A stretch of DNA of 46,878 nucleotides. Origin: Candidatus Omnitrophota bacterium (lineage in GTDB: Bacteria > Omnitrophota > Gorgyraeia > Zapsychrales > JANLHA01). The stretch covers positions 1 to 46,878 of the forward strand of contig JAGOJP010000003.1 in assembly GCA_017995055.1 (NCBI GenBank), in the 5' to 3' direction. Position 1 is the stretch's first letter; every line of letters starts with the position of its first letter. The notes under the pieces are model-generated. The model saw nothing but the letters and a program-made list of their open reading frames with translations, searched no databases and was not told where the DNA came from. Below are positions 34,192-43,509 of the stretch, one piece after another. A program made the translations under genes and the position numbers.

Positions 34192-34408
34192 AAAAAACAA
34201 CTCCTTTATCAAAATGGCGCCCCATGTCCGCGGGCTCCCTGAACAATGCGCTTCGCGGAATGATCAGCCGTCTTAACATCCATGCGGACATCCCCGAAGC
34301 CGAAGACCTGGTTAACCTCCCGTATTCATCCGCGGGCATGCCCGTGTTTCTGCGAAGGCGGATAAATCTGAAACACGCACAAAACGGGGCCAACCCGGAA
34401 GCCCTGCT

Positions 34409-35098
34409 TTATAATTTTTCTCCTCTTAACACGGCGGGGATCGGCTGGGTGTCAATCCTGATCCCGCCGTCATGCTCGATTTTCAAAGTATAAAGAATCC
34501 CCGGCACAAATTTTGTGCCGGGCGCCTCAATCTGGGCATTCTTGATCCCTTGGGAAATCGCCTTTTTGGAATCCAAGGCGAACGTCCAGAATTCCCGCCA
34601 GAGTTTTTGTTCAAACTCATTCTCTCCCCCCGGAATTTTATACCCTTCCGGGATCCCGTGAAGAGGGGTGACGATATATTCTTCCGTGTTTTTTCCATCC
34701 AGCATAAAAACTTTCCAGAAGAGGTACGCGCTCTTCCCCTTTAAAGGGTCGCCCTGTTTAACATAAATATCATCGAAACGGACAACCAGGGACTGGAACT
34801 GAATAATATTGCCGGTAAACGTAAAATACTTGGGTGCCATAGGCTGATGGAGGGCATCATATTCCAGAAACTTGAGGGTCGTCATGTGCTTCTGGGTCAT
34901 GGGATTAAAAACAACCTCTGTCACAAGAACCTCCGCGATCCGGGAATCCGCTTCCAACCGGCTGATCATCAACTCCAAAATTTTATTTTTATATATATAC
35001 GCATGATAGATCTGCATCCCTCCCCAAGCCGCCAACGCCAGAACCCCGCCCAGCAAAACCTGGAAAACAATCCGCCCGGGTTTAATCTTTGAGGACAT
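34409..35098 (-). CDS. Hypothetical single-pass anchored protein
   Basis: This 229-residue protein has a membrane anchor at about residues 10-30 (IVFQVLLGGVLALAAWGG), then a soluble domain outside the cytoplasm with mixed beta strands and a charged middle. I do not recognise the family. AAGGAGG precedes the ATG at a good distance (6-7 nt), and a promoter candidate is present upstream. It ends 217 bp before the M50-fusion gene on the same strand. It could belong to the same unit, but a promoter or processing site could lie in that gap. Confidence 0.75.
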   Translation of the reverse strand: MSSKIKPGRIVFQVLLGGVLALAAWGGMQIYHAYIYKNKILELMISRLEADSRIAEVLVTEVVFNPMTQKHMTTLKFLEYDALHQPMAPKYFTFTGNIIQFQSLVVRFDDIYVKQGDPLKGKSAYLFWKVFMLDGKNTEEYIVTPLHGIPEGYKIPGGENEFEQKLWREFWTFALDSKKAISQGIKNAQIEAPGTKFVPGILYTLKIEHDGGIRIDTQPIPAVLRGEKL

Positions 35099-35115
35099 AC
35101 AGGACCTCCTTACTT

Positions 35116-35143
35116 ATCATAAAAACATTGCGGATAACATCAA
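35116..35143 (-). promoter_or_regulatory. Candidate promoter of the 34409 gene
   Basis: On the minus strand TTGATG (35138-35143) is 16 bp from TATGAT (35116-35121), ending about 18 nt before the ATG at 35098. Transcription would start near 35109, about 11 nt before the ATG, so the leader would include most of the AAGGAGG. Confidence 0.5.
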
Positions 35144-35311
35144 CTCAGGTCAATTTTTGAAAACTTGCTGATCAGCTGCAGTATCGCGGATCAATGGAAG
35201 ACAGGCCATAGAAGCAAAATACACCGCCGGAACAGGACAGCTTACCCGAACCAACGGCATGACAACGGATGTTCCTGGATTTTCATCATCAAAACCAGCC
35301 GTCTCCGTTAC

Positions 35312-35686
35312 TTATGATACAGTCGCCTCCTCTGAAAAAACAGTCCTCGCCGTAGAGAGCGCATTTAGGGCCTTCGGGAACCCGGCATAAACCGCCATCT
35401 GCAAAATCACCTCCACGATTTCCTCGCGGGAACACCCCACCTTTAACGCATTATGGATATGATTCTCCAACTGCTGGGCAATCCCCTGAGAGGTCAACGA
35501 GGCAATCGTCATGAGTTCCCGGGTCTTTAAATCCAGTCCGGGACGGGAATAAATTTCACCGAACGGGAATTCAATGACCCATCGGGCCATTTCCGGAGAA
35601 ATATCCTCCAGCATTTTCATAATCCGCTCTGCTGAAGACGGATCAATCCGCCCCAGGGTTTCCAGCCCCTTTTGAAATGAATCCAT
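35312..35686 (-). CDS. Carboxymuconolactone decarboxylase-like protein
   Basis: This 124-residue helical protein fits the CMD family: a segment LKTRELMTIASLTSQGIAQQ followed by LENHIHNALKVGCSREEIVE and a helix IVEVILQMAVYAGFPKALNAL. The AhpD-type CxxC redox pair is absent; the equivalent region reads SLTSQG and only one Cys (GCS) lies near it. A decarboxylase or structural role is thus more likely than peroxidase. GGAGG is near the ATG. It lies 12 bp downstream of the DUF3352-like gene and is probably cotranscribed with it. Confidence 0.87.
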   Translation of the reverse strand: MDSFQKGLETLGRIDPSSAERIMKMLEDISPEMARWVIEFPFGEIYSRPGLDLKTRELMTIASLTSQGIAQQLENHIHNALKVGCSREEIVEVILQMAVYAGFPKALNALSTARTVFSEEATVS

Positions 35687-35697
35687 AGCCCCCTCCT

Positions 35698-38025
35698 TTA
35701 TTTGATCTTCAGGAATCCTTGCATTTCAATAAGTTTAGCCCCGACATTCACCGTGGCCGAAAACGTGGGAATCTGCGCAACGGCCTGAATGAGCGGCTTA
35801 ATGAAGCCCTGCACCACATCTTCCCTCTGCTCCGCCGTCAATATTTTCCGGGACTCCATCTCGGTGAGCAGAGCTTCCAGTTCGCCCTGGGTTTCTATCC
35901 CGCTTTTGATATCAGCCTGCAGCCGTTCAATCTCCGCTGTTTTTTCCGCAACGGTCTGGTCTATTTGGGCTTTCTTCTTATCCACAGAGGTAAGATCCTC
36001 CCGCTGGTTCACGAACGCCTGCTTTTCCTCTTTCAAGGAATCCATCTTCGTCTGTTTCTTTTTAATACTGTCCTGAATAAATTTCAAACGGGCCAACCCT
36101 TCCGGCGGCAGTTGAAAATTTTCGTCTTCCTGAACCGCCTTAAGTTGACGCTCTTCCTCAAGATCGGGCTCAAGGGTTTTTTCCAGGTTTTCCAGGAATT
36201 TATCGATCCGGTCAATCTCCTTGTTGACCTTCTCCACCTCTTCAGGGTGCTCCACAATCGCTTCTTTCTGTTCCTTCAGGGTTACAATCTCCATTTCCAG
36301 GCTGGTCACCCGGTCCTTATTGGAAACAATCTCCGAGATCACATCCTCCATTCTTTTCTCTGTTCCATCATGAAAGGCTTTCTGTTTGGCAATCTGCTGA
36401 TCCGCCCATCCCAGGCTCCATTCCAGCAAAGCATCGGCTTTTTGGGTGATCTTCTCCACGTTAAAAAAAACCACGGCATTGTTCTTCCCGGACAGGCCTA
36501 AATCCGGCTGTTGAAAATCCGCCTGCTGCAAAATCGAAGGTTTTTCACCGGCCTGTGTCTCCAGGGCCTGCTTGATCAAATCCCGGCTGGTCGCCACAAT
36601 CAAATAGTCATTCACAAAAGAATAAGACGGCTCCAAATTCCCCACCATGGGGATCTTAAAGAAATTAATGTCTTCTCCCCGGACCGTTTCGGTTTCCGCC
36701 CGGACAAAAGGTTGTTTGGCAATCAGGCCTTGAATCATAGTTTTAACTTTTTCCTTGTCCGTGGTCTTAATATAAAAAGCCCCCTGCGGAACAGGGACAA
36801 TATGGTCCATCGAAATATCCGTCCACACCCCTCCCAACTCCCGGCCCAGAGCAGGGAGGACATCATTTTCAATACTGATCCCAAGCCCCTCTTCCAACCC
36901 GGAAAGCACCTCCTCCGGATCGGCCTGAACGCCTTTAGCCAGCAGGGCATCCTCCATTTTTTCAGGGGCCTGCTGCCAATAATAATCCAAGTTATAACAA
37001 GGACTCCACTGATAAGCCAGCACGTCCTGCGGAATGAACTGCAATGTCGCGTTCTCTTGAGGTTCGCACTCATACAACGGCCTGACATCCGGATCAAGCG
37101 CCTGCCGGTCGTAATGAATATCAAATTTCAACCGTGTTTGAGGGCCGGACAGGGCCGAAAAACTCATCAGCTGAAATCCCTTGGCCTGCCTGAAGCTCTC
37201 CTCCACCTGTTTTTGAAGCAATTCATTATTTTCCTCGTTAGCGGCGATCCAGTCCGTGAGCTGAGCCTTAAGATCCCCTATGAGTCCGGCGAAATTCATG
37301 TACCCCAGGAAATCCGCTTCCGCATCAGCATGTGAACTCACCAGGAGATAATCCGCGTCCTCTTTCAGCGCCGCGCCCTGCTGTTTGTAAATATCAATGC
37401 ACCGGCGGGCCGCCTGATCATTAATACCCACCACCAGAAGGTCCCTAATCCGCGTATACCCGATTTTAAAAGGCGCGCCCTTCACCGAAATCAAATAAAT
37501 CTTGTTCTTCTCATAATCAACTTCTTCCACGCTAATATTGGGATCTATCCGTCCCAGCAGACCGGAAAACTTTTCCGCGAACTTCAGTTCCGGTTTGAGC
37601 CGGGTGATCACAAAGGTCTGAGAAGCGACATCCATGGCCTTTTGGGCCTCAAGGCTGTTTTCCGCCCCCGGATAAATAACCAGAACGACTTCTTTCCCCA
37701 AAAACGTTTTGACAAACACTTCCATTTCTTCTGAAAATAACTGTTTTTGAAGGGTAATATAACGTTCTAGAGTCTTTTCATCCATACCCGTTTCTTTCAG
37801 GTATTTTATATAGTCAATCCCTTTTAAAATCTGCCAAAACCGGGTTTGCGAAAACCCATCCAGATTCTGTTCGATATTTTTCATGCGGACATAAATAAGC
37901 GGCTGCGCAGGCAGGACCGACTCCACGACCAGGGGAGGACGGGTTTTTTGCCAAAACATAAATATCCCGCCGGCCAGCAGGACAATAACGACAAGGATTA
38001 AAACCACAAACAAAGCTTTTTTCAT
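35698..38025 (-). CDS. DUF3352-like membrane-anchored protein with coiled coils
   Basis: This 775-residue protein has an N-terminal membrane anchor (residues 5-28) and two repeated regions of about 200 residues that resemble DUF3352-type domains (PAQPLIYVRMKNIEQN and PQDVLAYQWSPCYN, then FVNDYLIVATSRDLIKQAL). Residues about 520-730 are strongly coiled-coil, with long Glu/Lys/Gln heptads (from EKRMEDVISEIVSNK to about ERLQADIKSGIETQ). The C-terminus returns to a beta-rich fold. The bulk would lie outside the cytoplasm. Function is unknown; the coiled coil suggests a structural or scaffolding role, as in an envelope or granule protein. GGGAG lies about 12 nt before the ATG. Confidence 0.75.
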   Translation of the reverse strand: MKKALFVVLILVVIVLLAGGIFMFWQKTRPPLVVESVLPAQPLIYVRMKNIEQNLDGFSQTRFWQILKGIDYIKYLKETGMDEKTLERYITLQKQLFSEEMEVFVKTFLGKEVVLVIYPGAENSLEAQKAMDVASQTFVITRLKPELKFAEKFSGLLGRIDPNISVEEVDYEKNKIYLISVKGAPFKIGYTRIRDLLVVGINDQAARRCIDIYKQQGAALKEDADYLLVSSHADAEADFLGYMNFAGLIGDLKAQLTDWIAANEENNELLQKQVEESFRQAKGFQLMSFSALSGPQTRLKFDIHYDRQALDPDVRPLYECEPQENATLQFIPQDVLAYQWSPCYNLDYYWQQAPEKMEDALLAKGVQADPEEVLSGLEEGLGISIENDVLPALGRELGGVWTDISMDHIVPVPQGAFYIKTTDKEKVKTMIQGLIAKQPFVRAETETVRGEDINFFKIPMVGNLEPSYSFVNDYLIVATSRDLIKQALETQAGEKPSILQQADFQQPDLGLSGKNNAVVFFNVEKITQKADALLEWSLGWADQQIAKQKAFHDGTEKRMEDVISEIVSNKDRVTSLEMEIVTLKEQKEAIVEHPEEVEKVNKEIDRIDKFLENLEKTLEPDLEEERQLKAVQEDENFQLPPEGLARLKFIQDSIKKKQTKMDSLKEEKQAFVNQREDLTSVDKKKAQIDQTVAEKTAEIERLQADIKSGIETQGELEALLTEMESRKILTAEQREDVVQGFIKPLIQAVAQIPTFSATVNVGAKLIEMQGFLKIK

Positions 38026-38085
38026 GACTTTCTAACTCCCTTCCTTGAACAAGAATCTCTTAAATTCATCATCAAACCTTAAATA

Positions 38086-38091
38086 ATTATA
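38086..38091 (-). promoter_or_regulatory. Candidate -10 element for the 35698-38025 gene
   Basis: TATAAT on the minus strand, about 60 nt before the ATG at 38025. The hexamer 17 bp upstream (CTTTTA) is a weak -35, and the region is very AT-rich, so this is a weak call. Confidence 0.35.
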
Positions 38092-38122
38092 CATAAAAAA
38101 TTTATAAATAAAAGATAGATTA

Positions 38123-38887
38123 TTATAAGGCAAAAAACCGGCGGGCGTTTTGGTTTAAAACCTCCGAGGCCGCTTCTTTCGGTAAATTTTTTAGCCGGCA
38201 AACCCAGTCCAGGGTTATCAGGACATCTTGGGGGGAAGCGATAAAACCAGGGCCGTCATCTCCGTTACGGTAAAATACCGGGCTGTCTGTTTCGATAAGC
38301 AGCCGGTCTAAAGAAGCAGCCCGGACAACGGCTTGCGACGGCTGACTATAAGAAAGACTCGGGGAGCATGACACATAATACCCTTGCGCGAGGATCAGGT
38401 CCAACACGTCTAAAGGCCCGCTGTACCAATGAAAGACCGCTTTCTGAATGCCCGCGTCCCGGACCATATCCAGGCTCTCCTGCCAAGCGCCCCGGGAATG
38501 AATGACAGCCGGCCGGTCCGTCTCTTTGGCCGCCTGCAGCATCCGGAGGAAAACTGCCTTTTGTTTTTCTTTAAGGGCGGGCTCTTTTTTCACCCATGGA
38601 TACCAAAAATCCAGGCCGATTTCTCCAATCGCCACCGCCTCCTTGATATGCTCCTGAATAAATTCCAAACACGGCCCCGGGTCCTGGCGGTGTACGCGGT
38701 CAGGATGAAAGCCAAAGCCGGGGTAAATCCTGGGGCGGGAAACAGATTGGCTTATATGAAGGTTTTTCTGGTTAGAGGCAAGGTCTTCCCCCACCGCAAT
38801 TACAGCCGTGACCCCGGCCCGTACGGCGGCCGCTAAAACCTCGGGAAGATTTTCGACATGATCCAAATGCGCGTGCGTATCAATCAT
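38123..38887 (-). CDS. tatD: TatD-family metal-dependent DNase
   Basis: This 254-residue TIM-barrel hydrolase begins MIDTHAHLDH (metal-binding HxH), continues with FGFHPDRVHR, AIGEIGLDFW (metal Glu), VIHSRGAW, KAVFHWYSGPL and LLIETDSPVFY. These are the TatD motifs. I chose the ATG at 38887, where the conserved HxH strand begins; a longer frame to 38959 adds 24 residues unlike the family. It overlaps the dtd gene by 8 bp, so translation is coupled. TatD proteins act in DNA repair or quality control; precise substrate is not known. Confidence 0.95.
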   Translation of the reverse strand: MIDTHAHLDHVENLPEVLAAAVRAGVTAVIAVGEDLASNQKNLHISQSVSRPRIYPGFGFHPDRVHRQDPGPCLEFIQEHIKEAVAIGEIGLDFWYPWVKKEPALKEKQKAVFLRMLQAAKETDRPAVIHSRGAWQESLDMVRDAGIQKAVFHWYSGPLDVLDLILAQGYYVSCSPSLSYSQPSQAVVRAASLDRLLIETDSPVFYRNGDDGPGFIASPQDVLITLDWVCRLKNLPKEAASEVLNQNARRFFAL

Positions 38888-39362
38888 CTTGAACGGCTTG
38901 CTCCCTCTCTCCTCCGGGCCCCTCGCGGCTGTCGAGGATAAAAGTGACCGGGCCGTCATTCAACAGCGAGACGTCCATCATGGCCCGGAACCGGCCGCAT
39001 TCAACTTTAAAACCCCGGGCCCGCAACTGTTCCACAAAACGGTTATAAAAAATTTCTCCCTGAGCCGGATCCGCCGCCTTGTCGAAAGACGGGCGGCGTC
39101 CTTTCCCGCAGTCGCCCAGCAACGTGAACTGGGACACCACCAAGAACTCCCCGGACACGTCCCCGGCGGACAGGTTCATCTTGCCGGAGGTGTCCTCAAA
39201 CATCCTTAAATGCGCGACCTTCCGGACCAGATACAAGACATCCCCCTCCGCGTCCCCCCTGGCCACGCCTAAAAATATCAGTGCCCCCTTGCCGATCGAC
39301 CCCACACATTGGCCTTCGACGTCCACACGGGCATACTTCACTCTCTGTATAAGAATTTTCAT
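38880..39362 (-). CDS. dtd: D-aminoacyl-tRNA deacylase
   Basis: This 160-residue enzyme removes D-amino acids (and glycine from mischarged tRNA-Ala) from tRNA. The diagnostic SQFTLLGDCGKGRRPSF and the C-terminal NDGPVTF (Gly-cisPro motif) are both present. The ATG at 39362 is chosen because the conserved first strand MKILIQRVKYARV starts here; a frame from 39380 adds six residues. A very short leader and no Shine-Dalgarno follow the strong promoter at 39389-39417. The C-terminal 10-15 residues run past the usual end (REGPGGEREQAVQDD). tatD overlaps by 8 bp. Confidence 0.96.
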   Translation of the reverse strand: MKILIQRVKYARVDVEGQCVGSIGKGALIFLGVARGDAEGDVLYLVRKVAHLRMFEDTSGKMNLSAGDVSGEFLVVSQFTLLGDCGKGRRPSFDKAADPAQGEIFYNRFVEQLRARGFKVECGRFRAMMDVSLLNDGPVTFILDSREGPGGEREQAVQDD

Positions 39363-39388
39363 AATATTGATATTAAACAATTTTATTG

Positions 39389-39417
39389 ATTATAGTAACC
39401 CCGGCCGGACTGGTCAA
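39389..39417 (-). promoter_or_regulatory. Strong promoter of dtd-tatD
   Basis: On the minus strand TTGACC (39412-39417), a 17-bp spacer and TATAAT (39389-39394) match the sigma-70 consensus almost fully. Transcription would start near 39382, about 20 nt before the dtd ATG. Confidence 0.8.
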
Positions 39418-39555
39418 CTGAATAATTCGATGAACCCGCTGGAAAAATAATCAATTTTCTTCTCTATTTACTAACAAAAAAAATTATGACAAAATAAGCT
39501 GTAAAAACCAGCTGTGCGCCGATGGAGGGGATCCTTATACCGGGCCCGGAGAAGG

Positions 39556-41733
39556 ATGCGAGCCATTGTTATGACTATCGAAAAAATTTTTTCCAAATAC
39601 AAGTTCCCGGAAGAATTAAAAAACATCTTTATTCAAACGGGAATTCACACGCTGTATCCTCCGCAGGCCCAGGCCATCGAAGCCGGCGCCCTCGACGGCC
39701 GGAATATCCTGCTGTCTGTCCCGACCGCGGCCGGAAAAACTTTGGTGGCAGAACTCTGCATGCTGCGCTCGCTCTTGTCAGCCCCGGGACGCTGCCTTTA
39801 TATCGTGCCTTTAAAGGCCCTGGCCAACGAGAAGTACGAAGACCTGAAAAAAAAGTATTCTTCCGTTGGGATCAAGGTCGGGGTAGCCACCGGAGACACC
39901 GACCTTCCTAACGACATCTTAAGCGGATACCATATTCTTATCGCCACAGCCGAAAAAATTGATGCCCTTCTGCGGACCCGCGCGCAATGGCTCCTCAACC
40001 GTCTGAATGTCGTGGTCCTGGACGAAATCCATTTTCTGAACGACCAGGAACGCGGCCCGACGCTGGAAATCCTGACGGCCCGCATCAAACAACTGAATCC
40101 CAAGGTGCAATTCCTCGCTTTGAGCGCGACGATCAGCAACGCGCCGGACATCGCGGCGTGGCTCGGCGCCCAGCTCGTCGAGAGCCAGTGGCGGCCCATC
40201 CCGTTGCGGGAAGGCATTTATTGGAACGAAGAAATTCTCTTTAACCGCGGACCCAGCCGCCTTATCCAGGGGACAGGGCCCGACCTGAACAAACTCGCGG
40301 ACGATACCCTGCGCGGGAAAGGGCAAATGCTCGTGTTCACCAACTCCCGCCGTTCTTCGGAAGCCGCCAGCCGGCTGTTATGTTCAACGGCCGGGATATT
40401 CCTGTCGGAAGATGAGCGCCGGACGCTGACCCGGCTGGCGGAAATCCTGCGCGGCCCCGAAAGCAGCATGACGCGGATATGCCGCAGGCTCGGCGATACG
40501 GTTGAGCACGGGGTGGCGTTCCACCACGCCGGGCTCAAACCCGAGCAGCGGAAACTGATCGAAGAAAATTTCAAAAACGGCCTTTTAAAAATCATCTGCT
40601 CCACCCCCACGCTGGCGGCCGGCGTCAACCTGCCGGCCCGGCGGGCAGTCATCCGGGACGTCAAACGGTTCGAAGGCGGCCTGGGGGCAAGCTTCATCCC
40701 GGTCTCCGAATACAAGCAATGCGCCGGCCGGGCTGGCCGGCCGCAGTATGACGAATTCGGGGAATCCGTCCTCATCGCCAAAACGCCGGGAGAGGCCAAG
40801 TCCCTGATGGAGCGCTATATCAACGCCCGTCCGGAGCCCGTCATCAGCCGGCTCGGATCAGACAGCGCCCTGCGGACCCATATCCTCGCCTCCATCGCCG
40901 GAGATTATGTCCACGATATCAATGACACCTTTGATTTCATCTCCCACACGTTCCTGGCTCATCAAAAACGGCCCCTCAACCTGATTGAAATGATCGGCCA
41001 TGTTTTTGATTTCCTGCAGGAAGAAGATTTCATCGAAAAGCAGGGGTTCCGTTTTTTCGCGACGCCGTTCGGCCAATACACCAACCGGCTTTACATCGAT
41101 CCGGCGTCCAGCATCATCCTCCGGGACGGCCTGCATAAAATCGCCAAAGGCAAATCATTTTCCAATATAGGGCTGCTGCACCTCACCTGCTGCTGCCCCG
41201 ACAGCCCGCTTTTAAGAAACTGGAAAAGCCAGTGGGAAGAAATCGAGGCCTTTGCCTACAACTGCCAGGACGAAATTATCCTCCAGGAAGAAGATTTCCC
41301 CATGCTGACCGATATGGGCCTCCATATGGCCATCATGAAAACGACGATGATGCTCTGCCGCTGGATCGACGAAGAAAGGGAAGAAAAAATCTGCGATGAT
41401 TTCAATATCGGCCCGGGAGACATCTACCGGCACCTCGAGGCCGTCCAGTGGCTGCTTTACGCGGCCATCACCTTTGCGGAACTTTTTCAGTACAAGAAAC
41501 TCACGTTTCTGTTATCCAATTTAAGAAACCGCGTCAAATACGGGATTAAAGAAGAACTAATCTCCCTGTCCCATCTCAAGGGAATCGGCCGGGTCCGCGC
41601 CCGACTCCTTTATGAAAACGGCTACAAACACGCCACGGACCTGAAGTCCGCCTCGGCGGAAGATTTGGCCAAAATTGACAAAATCAACCTCCCCCTGGCC
41701 CGGGATATCATCAATCAAGTCAGCCGTCCCTGA
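39556..41733 (+). CDS. Hel308-like Ski2-family DNA helicase
   Basis: This protein of about 725 residues is an SF2 helicase. Numbered from the ATG at 39556, it shows motif I PTAAGKT (about 56-62), motif Ia KALANEKYE, motif II DEIH (about 156-159), motif III LSATI, motif IV FTNSRRSSEA, motif V TLAAGVNLPARRAVI and motif VI QCAGRAGRP. A winged-helix and ratchet part and a C-terminal helix-hairpin-helix (LKGIGRVRARLLYENGY) complete a Hel308 layout, otherwise typical of archaea. Hel308 acts at stalled replication forks. Possible starts are ATG 39556 or 39571; a GGAGAAGG stretch ends right before the former, and the sequence conserved with homologues begins near the latter. The gene is the first of the plus-strand group. 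Confidence 0.92.
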   Translation: MRAIVMTIEKIFSKYKFPEELKNIFIQTGIHTLYPPQAQAIEAGALDGRNILLSVPTAAGKTLVAELCMLRSLLSAPGRCLYIVPLKALANEKYEDLKKKYSSVGIKVGVATGDTDLPNDILSGYHILIATAEKIDALLRTRAQWLLNRLNVVVLDEIHFLNDQERGPTLEILTARIKQLNPKVQFLALSATISNAPDIAAWLGAQLVESQWRPIPLREGIYWNEEILFNRGPSRLIQGTGPDLNKLADDTLRGKGQMLVFTNSRRSSEAASRLLCSTAGIFLSEDERRTLTRLAEILRGPESSMTRICRRLGDTVEHGVAFHHAGLKPEQRKLIEENFKNGLLKIICSTPTLAAGVNLPARRAVIRDVKRFEGGLGASFIPVSEYKQCAGRAGRPQYDEFGESVLIAKTPGEAKSLMERYINARPEPVISRLGSDSALRTHILASIAGDYVHDINDTFDFISHTFLAHQKRPLNLIEMIGHVFDFLQEEDFIEKQGFRFFATPFGQYTNRLYIDPASSIILRDGLHKIAKGKSFSNIGLLHLTCCCPDSPLLRNWKSQWEEIEAFAYNCQDEIILQEEDFPMLTDMGLHMAIMKTTMMLCRWIDEEREEKICDDFNIGPGDIYRHLEAVQWLLYAAITFAELFQYKKLTFLLSNLRNRVKYGIKEELISLSHLKGIGRVRARLLYENGYKHATDLKSASAEDLAKIDKINLPLARDIINQVSRP

Positions 41734-41835
41734 CTCCGGATATCTGTCCGGCCCCAGCATTGCGATATTTATCATTGATCCCCGGGGCAGGGCACGATAG
41801 AATTGATACACTATTATTTTTAAAAAACTTTTAAA

Positions 41836-43509
41836 ATGATAACCCGGTTAAAAAACATCCAGACCTTCAGCCCCGCGACAGCGTTCTTAATGGCTTTCTG
41901 CCCGCTGTGTTACATGCTCCTGATCGCATCCCGGCTGTCAAGAATTTTCGGGGAGGACCTCTTCGTCTTTCCAACTGTGACCGCCCTTTTCATTCTTTTT
42001 CTGGGGTTGGGCAACACGTTCCGGCGCACCCGGGCTCCGGGCCCGGAGCCCGGCGAAAAAGCCCTGCCCAAAATCATGTGGATCGAACTGGGGCTGACAT
42101 TCTTAGGGTTCTTCAGTGTCCTGGGCATTGATGCCTTTCTGTTTGATTCCCTGTCCGTTATTAACCTGGAGGCCGGCGTTCTCGGGCTGGGCCTGACCGC
42201 AGGCATCGGATTCTTAAGCGGACACGCCTTCGCGCTCTTTTATCATTCAGGGTCTCCCCGGCTTGAAAAAAACCAGGACCGGATTCTGGATAAAATCTCC
42301 GTGTTGCTCGCCGCCGGCAGCGCCTCGCTCCTTTATGCAGCCGTGTTTTCCCCAGCTCTGGGGGACATCAAAACAGCCATCCTGATTTCCTTTATAAATT
42401 TCCTGCTGACGCTCCAGCTGTTTTTAGCCCGGAAAGAGCGGCCCGTGGGACGGCTCTGGCTTTCGGCCGGAGCTGTCCTGAGCGGATTCTTTATCGCCGT
42501 TTCCCTTTATAGCGACCAGATAGAGGATAAGATTCTTCAACGGGCCTACCTGGGACGCCAACCGGCCCAGCTTATAGCCAAAGATCAAACATCCTCCCAA
42601 CGGATTTTACTCTACCTGGCCCGCAAAGACGGCTGGCCGATTGTGGAGACACAGAAGGAAATCCTCGCCAAACCCAGCCAATATTTCATCCTGGGGATGA
42701 CAAACGGATTTATGCAGTTTTCACTTCCTTTCGAATCCCAGATGGACCCGGAGCATGTGTTTCTGCTCGACCCTTATATAACTCTGCTGCCCTATATCAA
42801 AAACATCCTCATCCTCGGGGGAGGGGACGGGCTGGCCGTCCGTCAGGCGGTCCAGTATAAATCCATAAGCAATATCACCGTCGTGGAATCGGGGCCGGCC
42901 TGGGTGACCGCGGTCAAGAATACCCCTTATTTACAGAAATTAACCCGCCACGCCTTTGAGGATCCGCGTGTTAAAATCCATTTCATGGATCCCCTCAAAT
43001 GGGTTTTACGGGACAGCAGGCCTTACGACCTCATTATTGTTAACGCCCCGCCGGGCGGGACAAGGAATTTGATAGAAATAAAAACCCTAAGCGTTCAATT
43101 CCTCCGGGACCTCAAGCGCCTGGTTTCAAAACACGGAGTCATTATCATAACATCCTCCGGCACGGTGTCGTCTCCATCCAAAATTTCTGTTCAAGCGCGA
43201 ACGGCCCGGGAAGCCGGTCTGACGGCTCTGGTGGGAACCTATGGCGGGAAAAAAGGTGCCTGGGGCAAAACGGAACAACTCGTCCTTTTCCATTCAGAAA
43301 AAACCCTCGCCTCTTTTCTGGATAGTTATAAAAGAGACTATTTGCCCCGCTTAAAATACGGGTGGAAAAATTTGGCCAAGTTCGGGATTATAACCTACTC
43401 CCTGCCCAGACCGGCAGGCCAGCACCTCAGTGTCTATGACCCGTTTATTTCAAAATTGCCGTTTAAAACAAAACTTAAACTCATAACGGAAGACTATGCC
43501 TCTCCCTAA
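41836..43509 (+). CDS. Membrane-bound spermidine-synthase-like protein, catalytic residues lost
   Basis: This 557-residue protein has about seven membrane helices (1-230) and a C-terminal Rossmann methyltransferase-like domain of the spermidine-synthase type. Seen are ILILGGGDGLAVRQAV (the GGGDG motif), an acidic strand end NITVVES, and YDLIIVNAPPGG where the true synthases have DxxD. Both catalytic Asp are replaced (Asn and Pro), so aminopropyl transfer is unlikely. The 102-bp gap from the helicase has no Shine-Dalgarno before the ATG. It overlaps the next membrane gene by 14 bp. An adapted methyltransferase or binding role is possible; I cannot assign one. Confidence 0.82.
   Translation: MITRLKNIQTFSPATAFLMAFCPLCYMLLIASRLSRIFGEDLFVFPTVTALFILFLGLGNTFRRTRAPGPEPGEKALPKIMWIELGLTFLGFFSVLGIDAFLFDSLSVINLEAGVLGLGLTAGIGFLSGHAFALFYHSGSPRLEKNQDRILDKISVLLAAGSASLLYAAVFSPALGDIKTAILISFINFLLTLQLFLARKERPVGRLWLSAGAVLSGFFIAVSLYSDQIEDKILQRAYLGRQPAQLIAKDQTSSQRILLYLARKDGWPIVETQKEILAKPSQYFILGMTNGFMQFSLPFESQMDPEHVFLLDPYITLLPYIKNILILGGGDGLAVRQAVQYKSISNITVVESGPAWVTAVKNTPYLQKLTRHAFEDPRVKIHFMDPLKWVLRDSRPYDLIIVNAPPGGTRNLIEIKTLSVQFLRDLKRLVSKHGVIIITSSGTVSSPSKISVQARTAREAGLTALVGTYGGKKGAWGKTEQLVLFHSEKTLASFLDSYKRDYLPRLKYGWKNLAKFGIITYSLPRPAGQHLSVYDPFISKLPFKTKLKLITEDYASP

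Noticed and set aside
35719-37335. Two plus-strand open frames of 260 and 274 codons
   Set aside because: They are antisense to the anchored coiled-coil protein and are shadows of its Lys/Glu-rich codons.
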